Source: Actinoallomurus sp963799975 (lineage in GTDB: Bacteria > Actinomycetota > Actinomycetes > Streptosporangiales > Streptosporangiaceae). From it: a DNA stretch of 64,000 bases. The position numbers and the translations under genes were made by a program. Shown here in pieces: positions 34,993 through 43,130 of this stretch. Position 1 is the stretch's first letter. Each line of letters begins with the position of its first letter. Location of the stretch: positions 2,976,001 to 3,040,000 of the forward strand of contig CAWCZF010000006.1 of assembly GCA_963799975.1 (NCBI GenBank), in the 5' to 3' direction. The notes beneath the pieces are model-generated. The model saw nothing but the letters and a program-made list of their open reading frames with translations. It was not told the origin of the DNA and made no database searches.

Positions 34993-35549
34993 TAGACCTC
35001 GAGCAGCTCGGCCTTCTTGTGCTCGAGCAGCTCGTCGATCTTCGCGACGTGCTGGTGCGTGGAGTCGTCGAGATCCTTCTCCGCGCGGTGCACCTCGTCC
35101 TCGCCCGCGTCGCCGGCCTTGGCGAGCTTGTCCAAGGCGTCCTTGGCGTGCCGGCGAATGTTGCGGATCGAGACCTTCGCGTCCTCCGCCTTGTGCCCGG
35201 CCACCTTGATGAACTCCTTGCGGCGTTCCTCCGAGAGCTCGGGGAAGACCACACGGATGATCTTACCGTCATTACCCGGGTTGACCCCCAGGTCACTGTC
35301 CCGGATGGCCTTTTCGATCGCGGTCATGGACGAGGCGTCGTACGGCTGGACGATCACCATGCGCGGCTCGGGCAGCTGGAACGACGCGAGCTGGTTGATG
35401 GGCGTGGGCGTTCCGTAGTACTCCGCGGTGATCTTGTTGAACATCGCGGGTGTGACCCGGCCCGCCCGAATACTGGTGAAGTCGTCCTTGGCGACAGTGA
35501 CGGCCTTGTCCATCTTCTCCTCGGCCTCGAGGAGGATATCGTCGATCAC
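34992..35549 (-). CDS. frr: Ribosome recycling factor
   Basis: 185-residue factor that, with EF-G, splits ribosomes after termination. The whole sequence follows RRF: M-I-D-D-I-L-L-E-A-E-E-K-M-D-K-A, then S-I-R-A-G-R-V-T-P-A-M-F, I-R-V-V-F-P-E-L-S-E-E-R-R-K-E, and the helical end with H-Q-H-V-A-K-I-D-E-L-L-E-H-K-K-A-E-L. Length is normal. It lies between pyrH (16 bp gap) and cdsA (1-bp overlap) in the usual operon. Confidence 0.97.
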   Translation of the reverse strand: MIDDILLEAEEKMDKAVTVAKDDFTSIRAGRVTPAMFNKITAEYYGTPTPINQLASFQLPEPRMVIVQPYDASSMTAIEKAIRDSDLGVNPGNDGKIIRVVFPELSEERRKEFIKVAGHKAEDAKVSIRNIRRHAKDALDKLAKAGDAGEDEVHRAEKDLDDSTHQHVAKIDELLEHKKAELLEV

Positions 35550-35565
35550 CTTAGGCTCCTGAATT

Positions 35566-36327
35566 TCAACTGTCCGCCGGGCTTACCAATGTGCCGATCT
35601 TCTCACCGCGTACGGCCCGCACGATATTGCCCTGACCCATCAGGTCGAAGACGACGATCGGCAGACCGTTGTCCATGCACAGGCTGATCGCGGTGGAGTC
35701 CATGACCTTCAACCCGCGCTGAAGCACCTCGCCGTACTCCAGCCGGTCGAACCGGAAGGCATCCGGGTTCTTCTTCGGGTCGGCGTCGTACACGCCGTCG
35801 ACCTGCGTCCCCTTGAGCACCGCGTCCGCGGAGATCTCCAGCGCGCGCTGCGCCGCGGCCGTGTCGGTGGAGAAGAACGGCTGGCCGATGCCCGCGCCGA
35901 AGATCACCACGCGGCCCTTCTCAAGGTGCCGGATGGCACGCCTGGGGATGTACGGCTCGGCGACCTGACCCATCGTGATCGCGGTCTGCACCCGGGTGTC
36001 GACGCCGAGCTTCTCCAGGAAGTCCTGGAGCGCCAGGCAGTTGATCACGGTGCCGAGCATGCCCATGTAGTCACCGCGGGCGCGGTCCATGCCGCGGGCC
36101 GACATCTGCGCGCCGCGGAACATGTTGCCGCCGCCGCAGACCACCGCGACCTGCACTCCCTCGCGCGTGACCTCGGCGACCGCCTTGGCGATGTGCTGGA
36201 CGACGGCGGGGTCGATGCCGAGCCCCTCACCGCCGGCGAACGCCTCGCCGGACAGTTTGAGGAGCACGCGCTCCCAGCCGTGTGACGACGGAGCCGCCGT
36301 CGTGTCGGTCGTCTCGTTCTCCTGCAC
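35566..36327 (-). CDS. pyrH: UMP kinase
   Basis: 253-residue UMP kinase of the amino-acid-kinase fold, phosphorylating UMP to UDP. Landmarks are L-L-K-L-S-G-E-A-F-A-G, V-V-C-G-G-G-N-M-F-R-G, D-Y-M-G-M-L-G-T-V-I-N and G-I-G-Q-P-F-F-S-T-D-T-A-A. An N-terminal tail of about 18 Thr/Ser/Ala-rich residues is extra and may be disordered. It lies between tsf and frr in the standard order. Confidence 0.96.
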   Translation of the reverse strand: MQENETTDTTAAPSSHGWERVLLKLSGEAFAGGEGLGIDPAVVQHIAKAVAEVTREGVQVAVVCGGGNMFRGAQMSARGMDRARGDYMGMLGTVINCLALQDFLEKLGVDTRVQTAITMGQVAEPYIPRRAIRHLEKGRVVIFGAGIGQPFFSTDTAAAQRALEISADAVLKGTQVDGVYDADPKKNPDAFRFDRLEYGEVLQRGLKVMDSTAISLCMDNGLPIVVFDLMGQGNIVRAVRGEKIGTLVSPADS

Positions 36328-36362
36328 GGCGGCGGCTCCTTCGTCTCGTGATCTGCTCGGCC

Positions 36363-37199
36363 TCAGGCCTGTCCGACCTTGAAGCGGGCGAAGCGCTCAA
36401 CGCTGACGCCGGCCTCTTGGAGGACCTTCGCGATCGTCTTCTTCGGGTCCTTCACGAACGGCTGCTCGAGCAGGACGAAGTCCTTGAAGTAGGACCGCAC
36501 GCGGCCCTCGACGATCTTCGGGATCGCCTGCTCGGGCTTGCCCTCGTCGCGGGTGATCTGCTCGGCGAGAGCCCGCTCCTTGGCGACGACGTCGGCCGGG
36601 ACGTCGTCGTTGCTCAGGTACTTCGGCGCCATCGCGGCGATCTGCTGCGCGACGTCCTTGGCGACCTGGGCGTTGTCGGTGTCGAGCTCGACCAATACGC
36701 CGGTGGTCGGCGGCAGCGACGGGTCGGACTTGTGCAGGTAGCTGCCCACGAACGCGCCCTTGAAGTGCGCGAACCGGCGCAGCTCAAGCTTCTCACCGAT
36801 TTTGGCGCTGTGGTCGTTGATCAGCTGCTGAACGGTCAGGCCCGGCTCGATCTCGCTCGCGAGCAGCGCGGGCACGTCGGCCGGCTCGCTGCCCGCGACG
36901 TACGCCGCGATGCGGTCGGCGAGTTCGATGAACTGCTCGTTCTTCGCGACGAAGTCGGTCTCGCAGTTCAGCTCGATGAGGGTGCCGTCGCCCGAGCCGT
37001 TGAAGTGCTCGGCGACCAGGCCGTTGGCCGCCGTACGCTCCGCGCGCTTGCCGACGTCCTTGGCACCCTTGAGACGCAGTAGCTCGACGGCCTTGTCGAA
37101 GTCGCCCTCAGAATCCACGAGCGCCTTCTTGCAGGCCATCATGCCGGAGCCGGTGAGCTCACGGAGCCGCTTGACGTCGGCGGCGGTGGTGTTCGCCAT
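36363..37199 (-). CDS. tsf: Elongation factor Ts
   Basis: 278-residue nucleotide exchange factor for EF-Tu. It begins with the UBA-like domain (V-K-R-L-R-E-L-T-G-S-G-M-M-A-C-K-K-A-L) and carries the key E-T-D-F-V-A motif that enters EF-Tu, then the core with two long subdomains. Length is normal for actinobacteria. It is second in the rpsB-tsf pair, with 33 bp between the genes. Confidence 0.97.
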   Translation of the reverse strand: MANTTAADVKRLRELTGSGMMACKKALVDSEGDFDKAVELLRLKGAKDVGKRAERTAANGLVAEHFNGSGDGTLIELNCETDFVAKNEQFIELADRIAAYVAGSEPADVPALLASEIEPGLTVQQLINDHSAKIGEKLELRRFAHFKGAFVGSYLHKSDPSLPPTTGVLVELDTDNAQVAKDVAQQIAAMAPKYLSNDDVPADVVAKERALAEQITRDEGKPEQAIPKIVEGRVRSYFKDFVLLEQPFVKDPKKTIAKVLQEAGVSVERFARFKVGQA

Positions 37200-37232
37200 T
37201 GTGGTCGTGTCTCTCTTCGTCGTCGTCTCTCG

Positions 37233-38246
37233 TCAGGCTTCCTGAGCGGACTGCGCGGGCTCGGCGGCCGCGGGGGTCGCCGTCTCCTCTGCGGCCGCGG
37301 GCTCGGCGGGAGCCTCGGTCGCCGTCTCCTCGGTCGCCGCGGGCTCGGCGGCCTCGGTCACCGTCGCCTCGTCGGTGCTCGCCTCGTCCGTGCTCTCCTC
37401 GGCGGCCGCGGGAGCGTCCTCGACCGGAGCCGCGGTCTCGGCGGCCGGCGCGTCGCCCTCGTCCTTCTTCTGCAGCAGCTCGCGCTCCCACTCGGCGAGC
37501 GGCTCCTCGGCGCCGACGGCGGCCGGCTTCTCGTCGCCGGAGGTGGAGGCTCCGGCGCGGGAGATCAGCCCGTCGGCCACGGCGTCCGCGAGGACCCGGG
37601 TGAGGAGGCTGACGCTGCGGATCGCGTCGTCGTTGCCCGGAATCGGGTAGTCGACCTCGTCCGGGTCGCAGTTGGTGTCGAGGATCGCGACCACCGGGAT
37701 GTTGAGCTTGCGCGCCTCGTTGACGGCGATGTGCTCCTTCTTGGTGTCACAGATCCACACCGCGCTGGGCACGCGCGCCATGTCCCGGATGCCGCCGAGG
37801 GTGCGCTCGAGCTTGTCCTTCTCACGCTTGCGCATGAGGAGTTCCTTCTTGGTCAGGCCGGAGCCCGCGACGTCGTCGTAGTCGAGCTCCTCGAGCTCCT
37901 TGAGCCGCGTCAGGCGCTTGTGCACCGTGGAGAAGTTGGTGAGCATGCCGCCCAGCCAGCGCTGGTTGACGTACGGCATGCCGACGCGCTGCGCCTGCTC
38001 GGAGATCGACTCCTGCGCCTGCTTCTTCGTGCCGACGAACAGGATCGTGCCGCCGTGGGCGACGGTCTCCTTGATGAAGTCGTACGCGCGGTCGATGTAG
38101 GACAGCGACTGCTGCAGGTCGATGATGTAGATGCCGTTGCGCTCGGTGAAGATGAAGCGCTTCATCTTCGGGTTCCAGCGCCGGGTCTGATGCCCGAAAT
38201 GCACGCCGCTCTCGAGGAGCTGCTTCATGGTGACGACGGGTGCCAT
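37233..38246 (-). CDS. rpsB: 30S ribosomal protein S2 with long acidic tail
   Basis: 337-residue S2. Residues 1-235 are standard (M-K-Q-L-L-E-S-G-V-H-F-G-H-Q-T-R-R-W, then I-Y-I-I-D-L-Q-Q-S and Y-V-N-Q-R-W-L-G-G-M-L-T-N). The last 95 residues are an extra Ala/Glu/Thr-rich stretch of imperfect A-E-E-T-A-T-type repeats, low complexity and probably disordered. Such tails occur in several actinobacterial S2 proteins. The ATG at 38246 has AGGAGAG upstream; an earlier in-frame GTG or ATG would add unlike sequence. First gene of rpsB-tsf-pyrH-frr-cdsA. Confidence 0.95.
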   Translation of the reverse strand: MAPVVTMKQLLESGVHFGHQTRRWNPKMKRFIFTERNGIYIIDLQQSLSYIDRAYDFIKETVAHGGTILFVGTKKQAQESISEQAQRVGMPYVNQRWLGGMLTNFSTVHKRLTRLKELEELDYDDVAGSGLTKKELLMRKREKDKLERTLGGIRDMARVPSAVWICDTKKEHIAVNEARKLNIPVVAILDTNCDPDEVDYPIPGNDDAIRSVSLLTRVLADAVADGLISRAGASTSGDEKPAAVGAEEPLAEWERELLQKKDEGDAPAAETAAPVEDAPAAAEESTDEASTDEATVTEAAEPAATEETATEAPAEPAAAEETATPAAAEPAQSAQEA

Positions 38247-38436
38247 TGCCCGTGCTCTCCTGTCTTGGCCCAGTCGTGCTCGGGCCACGTCTCGGTTGTC
38301 CCTGCGCCCGTGCGTGCCCCTCCCGTGACTGTCGCCACGGACCGAGAGGGCCGCCCCACCTTCACACCGATGGCCGGCGGGCGCGTGAATTCGGTCATGT
38401 GACCGTTCAGCCAGTGTACCGGCGGTACGCAGTCGT

Positions 38437-38480
38437 CGTGGAATCCACAGGGTTCATCCCCCGGTTATCCACATTCCACG
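38437..38480. promoter_or_regulatory. Inverted repeat with a DnaA box upstream of rpsB and the M23 gene
   Basis: Arms CGTGGAAT (38437-38444) and ATTCCACG (38473-38480) pair perfectly. Between and overlapping them are GTGGAATCCAC, itself a palindrome, and TTATCCACA at 38465-38473, an exact DnaA box. The whole lies in the 278-bp divergent space between rpsB and the peptidase gene. Which factor binds is open. Confidence 0.55.
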
Positions 38481-38524
38481 GAGGCCCTTCCGCCGGGCGG
38501 GGAGCAGGCGCGACCGTAGGTCCC

Positions 38525-39172
38525 ATGATGTGGACCGGAGTGATCGCCCTGGTCACGGCTCTGCTGCCGCCACACGGCCCGGCCTGGCAGTGGCCGCTGC
38601 GACCGGCGCCGAAGATCCTGCGCCCGTTCGATCCGCCCGCTCATCCGTGGGAGCCGGGGCACCGCGGCGTGGACCTGGCGGGGCGGCCGGGACAGCCGGT
38701 GTACGCGGCGGGCGCGGGAAGGGTGGGATTCGCCCGCGACCTGGCGGGCCGGGGTGTCGTGACGGTCGTCCACGGCACGTCACGCACGACCTACCTGCCC
38801 GTACGCCCGACGGTCCGCCCAGGTCAGGAGGTGGCGGCGGGCGCGCGCATCGGCGTCATCGAGGACGTCCTGGGCCACTGCGGCCAGTCCGTCTGCCTGC
38901 ACTGGGGCCTGCGCCAAGGCGCGGCCTACCTGGACCCACTGACGCTGCTGGGACTCGCCCCCGTACGCCTCCTCCCCTGGTGGGACGAGCCGGAGCCTCG
39001 CACGGACGACACCGAGCCGTACGACCTCGCGCCCCTCACGGACCGCCCCGCCTCCGGCTGCGCCCCACCCGGACTCATGCGCGTGGTGTCAGACGCCTAT
39101 GACCCCACGGGTCCCGCCGATCTCGCGGGCCAAGTTATCCACAGAAAGCGAAACCTCTACCACGGACAGTGA
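38525..39172 (+). CDS. M23-family peptidoglycan endopeptidase-like protein
   Basis: 215-residue exported or membrane-linked protein. The N-terminal hydrophobic stretch W-T-G-V-I-A-L-V-T-A-L-L could act as a signal. The LytM/M23 domain has H-R-G-V-D-L-A-G with the first zinc His and Asp, and C-L-H-W-G-L-R with the last zinc His. The first His of the usual H-x-H is Cys here, as I recall also in other actinobacterial members; this could alter catalysis. Start is one of two ATGs at 38525/38528. A related gene sits next to rpsB in mycobacteria and Streptomyces. A DnaA box lies inside its 3' end. Confidence 0.83.
   Translation: MMWTGVIALVTALLPPHGPAWQWPLRPAPKILRPFDPPAHPWEPGHRGVDLAGRPGQPVYAAGAGRVGFARDLAGRGVVTVVHGTSRTTYLPVRPTVRPGQEVAAGARIGVIEDVLGHCGQSVCLHWGLRQGAAYLDPLTLLGLAPVRLLPWWDEPEPRTDDTEPYDLAPLTDRPASGCAPPGLMRVVSDAYDPTGPADLAGQVIHRKRNLYHGQ
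39135..39143 (+). promoter_or_regulatory. Consensus DnaA box within the M23 gene
   Basis: TTATCCACA, an exact match to the DnaA box, near the 3' end of the peptidase gene and 670 bp from the matching box at 38465-38473, in the same orientation. Confidence 0.5.
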
Positions 39173-39206
39173 AATTACGGCAGCTTCGTGACCGGAGGTG
39201 AGGTTC

Positions 39207-39563
39207 ATGCGCGCGAAGGACGTGCTCGGGCGACTCGGCGAGGAAGCGGCCGTACGCCATCTGACCGAGCTGGGCTGGACGATCATCCAGCGCAACTGGC
39301 GCTGCCCCGAGGGCGAGCTCGACATCGTCGCCACAGACGGATACGGCCTGGTGGTGTGCGAGGTGAAGACCCGTTCCAGCCTCGACTACGGCACTCCCGT
39401 GGAGGCCATCACACCAGCCAAGGCGGCGCGGTTACGCCGGCTGTCGGCACGCTGGCTCGACACGTACGGCATCGGCCACGTCCCCATTCGCATCGACGCC
39501 GTCGGTCTCGTGTCCGAGGGCGGCGGCCGGTTCAGCGTCGACCATCTGAAGGGAGTGTGCTGA
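39207..39563 (+). CDS. UPF0102 (YraN) nuclease-fold protein
   Basis: 118-residue protein with the YraN pattern: L-G-R-L-G-E-E-A-A, G-W-T-I-I-Q-R-N-W-R and the nuclease-like E-G-E-L-D-I-V-A-T-D-G plus V-C-E-V-K-T-R-S, whose D, E and K would form a metal site as in Holliday-junction resolvases. The ATG at 39207 is chosen because GGAGGTGA lies 7 bases before it; GTG 39198 is inside that site. It precedes comM by 2 bp. Function is unproven but it travels with comM and dprA in many bacteria. Confidence 0.92.
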   Translation: MRAKDVLGRLGEEAAVRHLTELGWTIIQRNWRCPEGELDIVATDGYGLVVCEVKTRSSLDYGTPVEAITPAKAARLRRLSARWLDTYGIGHVPIRIDAVGLVSEGGGRFSVDHLKGVC

Positions 39564-39565
39564 GG

Positions 39566-41122
39566 ATGCCCCTCGCGCGCACGAGAGCCGTGGCCCTCCT
39601 CGGCGTCGACGGGCAACTCGTCGACGTCGAGGCGGCCATCACCAACGGCGTGCCCGGCCTGCACCTGGTCGGCCTCCCGGACACCGCCCTCAGCGAGGCA
39701 CGCGACCGCGTACGCGCGGCGATTTTCCATAGTGGCGAGACGTGGCCTAACAGACGCGTCACCGTAAGCCTTTTTCCGGCTAGCTTGCCCAAGAAAGGAA
39801 GTGGCTTCGACCTGGCGATATGCGTCGCGATCCTCGGTGCGGGCGAGGCCGTGCCCACGGACGCCTGTGCGGGCCTGGTGATGATCGGCGAGCTGGGCCT
39901 CGACGGCCGGATCCGCCCCGTCTCCGGCGTCCTGCCCGCAGTGCTGGCCGCGGCCGAGAGCGGCGCCGGCACGGTGATCGTGCCCGAGGGCAACGTCGCC
40001 GAGGCGTCGCTCGTCCCAGACGTCGAGGTGGTCGGAGTATCGTCTCTGCGCGCGCTCCTGGCCCGGCTCCGCGACCTGCCGCCACCGCTTGAGCCGGACG
40101 AGCGGAGCGCCGAGCAGACCGGGGTCTCGCCGCGCGTCGAGGCGACCCGGTTCCGGCCGCAGCGGAGCGATCTGGACCTGGCCGACGTTCGCGGGCAGGC
40201 CGAGGGCCGCAAGATCTTGGAGATCAGCGCCGCGGGCGGTCACCACGTCTGCTTCACGGGTCCGCCCGGCTGCGGCAAGACGATGCTCGCCGAGCGCCTT
40301 CCCACGCTGCTCCCCGACCTCGACCGCGGCGCGGCGCTCGAGGTCACCACGATCCACTCGGTCGCGGGCACGCTTCCGTCAGGTCAGCCGCTGATCACCC
40401 GGCCGCCGTTCCAGGCGCCGCACCACACCGCGTCACGCGCCGCCCTGGTCGGCGGCGGCAGCGCCAGGTTGATCCAGCCCGGGGCCGCGTCGCTCGCGCA
40501 TCGGGGCATTCTCTTCCTCGACGAGAGCCCGGAGTTCTCCGGCGGCGTGCTGGACGCGTTACGGCAGCCGCTCGAGGAGGGCGAGGTCGTGATCGCCCGC
40601 TCGGGTGCGACCGCGCGCTTCCCGGCGCGCTTCACGATGCTGCTGGCGGCCAACCCGTGCCCGTGCGCCGCACCGAAGACCCGCGACTGCAGTTGCGCGC
40701 CGGCGATGCGCCGCCGCTACCTCGCGCGGCTGTCGGGACCGCTGCTCGACCGCGTCGACCTCAAGTCCCGGCTGAAGGAGGTGACGAGGGCCGAGCTCCG
40801 GTACGACCTCGTGCTCGCCGAGTCCAGCGCGGTCGTCGCCGGACGCGTGCTCACGGCGCGAGACCGCACTCGCGCCCGCCTCGCCGACACGCCGTGGCGC
40901 ACCAACGCGGAGATCCCGGGCCGCGAGCTCCGCCGCCGGTTCGCACCGCCGTCGCGTGCCCTGTCCACGCTCGACCGCCCGCTGTCCGACGGCCGCCTCA
41001 GCGCGCGCGGCCTGGATCGCGTCGTGCGGGTGGCCTGGACCCTCGCCGACCTCACCGGCCAGGACCGGCCCACCACCGACGTGCTCAACCAGGCACTGGC
41101 CCTGTGGGAAGGCCGCACCTGA
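39566..41122 (+). CDS. comM: ComM/YifB-family Mg-chelatase-like AAA+ ATPase
   Basis: 518-residue protein. The N-terminal Lon-like domain has G-L-P-D-T-A-L-S-E-A-R-D-R-V and K-K-G-S-G-F-D-L-A, the ATPase has Walker A G-P-P-G-C-G-K-T-M-L and Walker B I-L-F-L-D-E-S-P-E-F, and C-P-C-A-A-P-K-T-R-D-C-S-C is a four-Cys cluster usual in this family. The Mg-chelatase C-terminal domain completes it. ComM is a helicase that helps branch migration of transformed DNA. Start ATG 39566 overlaps its ribosome site with the yraN end. dprA follows by 28 bp. Confidence 0.93.
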   Translation: MPLARTRAVALLGVDGQLVDVEAAITNGVPGLHLVGLPDTALSEARDRVRAAIFHSGETWPNRRVTVSLFPASLPKKGSGFDLAICVAILGAGEAVPTDACAGLVMIGELGLDGRIRPVSGVLPAVLAAAESGAGTVIVPEGNVAEASLVPDVEVVGVSSLRALLARLRDLPPPLEPDERSAEQTGVSPRVEATRFRPQRSDLDLADVRGQAEGRKILEISAAGGHHVCFTGPPGCGKTMLAERLPTLLPDLDRGAALEVTTIHSVAGTLPSGQPLITRPPFQAPHHTASRAALVGGGSARLIQPGAASLAHRGILFLDESPEFSGGVLDALRQPLEEGEVVIARSGATARFPARFTMLLAANPCPCAAPKTRDCSCAPAMRRRYLARLSGPLLDRVDLKSRLKEVTRAELRYDLVLAESSAVVAGRVLTARDRTRARLADTPWRTNAEIPGRELRRRFAPPSRALSTLDRPLSDGRLSARGLDRVVRVAWTLADLTGQDRPTTDVLNQALALWEGRT

Positions 41123-41150
41123 CCGCCTGCCGACCGGCCGAGGAGGAACC

Positions 41151-42305
41151 ATGACCGTCACAACGGAAGAACGCCTCGCACGCGCCCTGCTCACCTGCAT
41201 GGCCGCCCCGGGTGACGAGCGCTTAGGCCGCCTGGTCGCCCGGGCGGGCGCCGAAGGCGCGCTCGACCTCGTACGAGCGGGCCAGGCGCCTGCGGGACCC
41301 GACCGGGCCGACCTGGAGAAACGGTTCCCCGCCTGGAACGCCCGCCTGTCGGAGGCCGACCCCCGGCGGCTGCTCGACATCTGCGCGGACCGGGGTGGCC
41401 GGCTGATCTGTCCCGACGAGGCGGAATGGCCGTCCCAGCTCGACGACCTCGGTTCGGGGCGGCCATACGCGTTGTGGGTGTGCGGCGATCAGGACCTGCG
41501 ATTCGGCTGCCTGCGGTCGGTGGCGCTCGTAGGCGCTCGCGCGGCGTCGCCGTACGGGATCCATGTCGCGGCCGAGATGGCCGCCGAACTCGCCGATCGC
41601 AGTTGGACGGTCATCAGCGGAGGCGCGTACGGCATCGACGCCGCCGCGCACCGCGGTGCGCTGAGCGCCGACGGCCTGACCGTGGCGGTGTTCGCCTGCG
41701 GCATCGACGTGGTCTATCCGAGCGACCACGCGGGCCTGTTCACCGACATCGCCAGGACCGGGTTGCTGGTGAGCGAGCTGCCGCCGGGTTCCACCCCCAC
41801 GCGCCCGCGCTTTCTCATCCGCAACCGGGTCATCGCCGCCCTGACCCGCGGCACGGTCGTCATCGAGGCGGCCCGGCGCAGCGGCGCGATCAGCACGGCC
41901 CGCCACGCCCGCGACCTCGGCCGCGCCGTGATGGCGGTCCCCGGCCCGGTGACCTCACCGACGTCGGCGGGCTGCCACACGCTGCTGCGCGACTGGGGCG
42001 AGACCGTCTGCGTGACCGACACACCAGACATCCTCGATCGGGTCGGCCTCATCGGCGACGACATGGCCCCCGAACGCCGCGGCCCGATCCTCGACCGCGA
42101 CCGCCTCGGCCCGTCCGCACGCGACGTCCTCGAAGCCCTCCCGGCCCGCGGCGGAGCTGGCACCGCCCGCATCGCGATCACAGCCGGCGTGGACCTCGAC
42201 ACCGCCCTGACCTGCCTCGGCGCCCTGGCCGCCGGCGGCTTCATCGAACGCTGCGCGAAGGGCTGGAAGCTACGCCGCAACTCCCCCGCCCCTCCTGACC
42301 CTTGA
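41151..42305 (+). CDS. dprA: DNA-processing protein DprA
   Basis: 384-residue DNA-processing protein that loads RecA on single-stranded DNA during uptake. The Rossmann-like core is plain: V-A-L-V-G-A-R-A-A-S-P-Y-G, V-I-S-G-G-A-Y-G-I-D-A-A-A-H-R, A-C-G-I-D-V-V-Y-P-S-D-H and R-N-R-V-I-A-A-L-T-R-G-T-V-V-I-E-A. A winged-helix-like C-terminal domain follows. The start at 41151 has AGGAGGAA just before. In M. tuberculosis and Streptomyces further genes (xerC, whiG and others) lie between dprA and the M23/rpsB side; here dprA is at the opposite end, next to the 17-bp repeats. Confidence 0.95.
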   Translation: MTVTTEERLARALLTCMAAPGDERLGRLVARAGAEGALDLVRAGQAPAGPDRADLEKRFPAWNARLSEADPRRLLDICADRGGRLICPDEAEWPSQLDDLGSGRPYALWVCGDQDLRFGCLRSVALVGARAASPYGIHVAAEMAAELADRSWTVISGGAYGIDAAAHRGALSADGLTVAVFACGIDVVYPSDHAGLFTDIARTGLLVSELPPGSTPTRPRFLIRNRVIAALTRGTVVIEAARRSGAISTARHARDLGRAVMAVPGPVTSPTSAGCHTLLRDWGETVCVTDTPDILDRVGLIGDDMAPERRGPILDRDRLGPSARDVLEALPARGGAGTARIAITAGVDLDTALTCLGALAAGGFIERCAKGWKLRRNSPAPPDP

Positions 42306-42792
42306 CGGAGGGCATGCACGTGCGGAGGGTGCGCAGCGTCTACCCACGCGCGGCGTCAGTTCGTGCGCGGCGTCAACTCGTGCGCGGCGTCAGCTCGTGC
42401 GCAGCATCAGCTCACGCGCGGAGTCTGCTCATGCGCAGCGTCAACTGACGTGCAGCGTCAGCCCATGTGGCATTAGCTCATGTGCGGCGTCAGCTCATGT
42501 GCGGCGTCAGCCAGCGCAGTGCGGCGTGGGTCCGTGTGACCCGTGCGTGTTGTCGAGTGTTGGTGGTGGCGTCGCGTCTACTGCGCATCCGATTCATGAA
42601 GTCTGGGCTGGCCGTGGACGGTGTGCAGCGCGGCCGGATCACGCCGCTGAGTGAGTGCTCGGCGCTGGAGTACCGAAGGGAGGCATTAGCGACCCAGGGC
42701 GCTCGACGCCGCCCGGTGCGCACACCGCCAGGTCAGGTGGTCCTGATCGACTCGGGTGACGCGTTCGCCCGGGAGGGCTGTGTGTCTTGGTG
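42306..42792. other. Convergent junction without genes
   Basis: 487 bp between the ends of dprA and the DUF2469 gene. The first 210 bases hold the 17-bp repeat array, annotated separately. The remainder (42516-42792) has short open frames on both strands, but none has a ribosome-binding site or a protein I recognise. No clear terminator hairpin is visible for either gene. Confidence 0.6.
42331..42515. repeat. Array of eleven imperfect 17-bp tandem repeats
   Basis: Eleven head-to-tail units of 17 bp (one of 15 bp), consensus GCGCGGCGTCAGCTCAT, starting at 42331, 42348, 42365, 42382, 42399, 42416, 42433, 42450, 42467, 42482 and 42499. Left-hand units start GCGC and three of them end in CGT; right-hand units start GTGC and mostly end CAT, a pattern expected from stepwise local duplication. 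The 17-bp length shifts frame each time, so the array is not protein-coding. There are no spacers, so it is not CRISPR. Its role, if any, is unknown. Confidence 0.9.
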
Positions 42793-43104
42793 TCAGTTTT
42801 CGGGAAGTTCCAGGTCGCTCTTGGCCAGTTCCTCGACGTTGACGTCCTTGAAAGTGACGACACGAACACTCTTCACGAAACGGGCTGGACGGTACATGTC
42901 CCAGACCCAGGCGTCTTGCATGGTGACCTCGAAGAAGACCTCACCGTTGTCGGTGCTGCGCACCTGCAGGTCGACCGTGTTCGTCAGGTAGAACCGGCGC
43001 TCAGTCTCGACGACGTATGCGAACAGGCCGACGACGTCGCGGTATTCGCGATAGAGCTGTAGCTCCATCTCCGTCTCGTACTTTTCGAGATCCTCTGCGC
43101 TCAT
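42793..43104 (-). CDS. DUF2469 conserved actinobacterial protein
   Basis: 103-residue protein with the strongly conserved DUF2469 sequence: M-S-A-E-D-L-E-K-Y-E-T-E-M-E-L-Q-L-Y, E-Y-R-D-V-V-G-L-F, then Y-R-P-A-R-F-V-K-S-V-R-V-V-T-F. The family is largely restricted to actinobacteria and has no assigned function; it is usually next to rnhB and lepB, as here. It ends the minus-strand run lepB-rnhB-DUF2469, 26 bp after the rnhB stop. Confidence 0.95.
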   Translation of the reverse strand: MSAEDLEKYETEMELQLYREYRDVVGLFAYVVETERRFYLTNTVDLQVRSTDNGEVFFEVTMQDAWVWDMYRPARFVKSVRVVTFKDVNVEELAKSDLELPEN

Positions 43105-43130
43105 GGCCGTTCCCTCCCCGTACTACCGGC

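Noticed and set aside
42331..42515. CRISPR array.
   Set aside because: The 17-bp units abut each other with no unique spacers, and there are no cas genes in the window.
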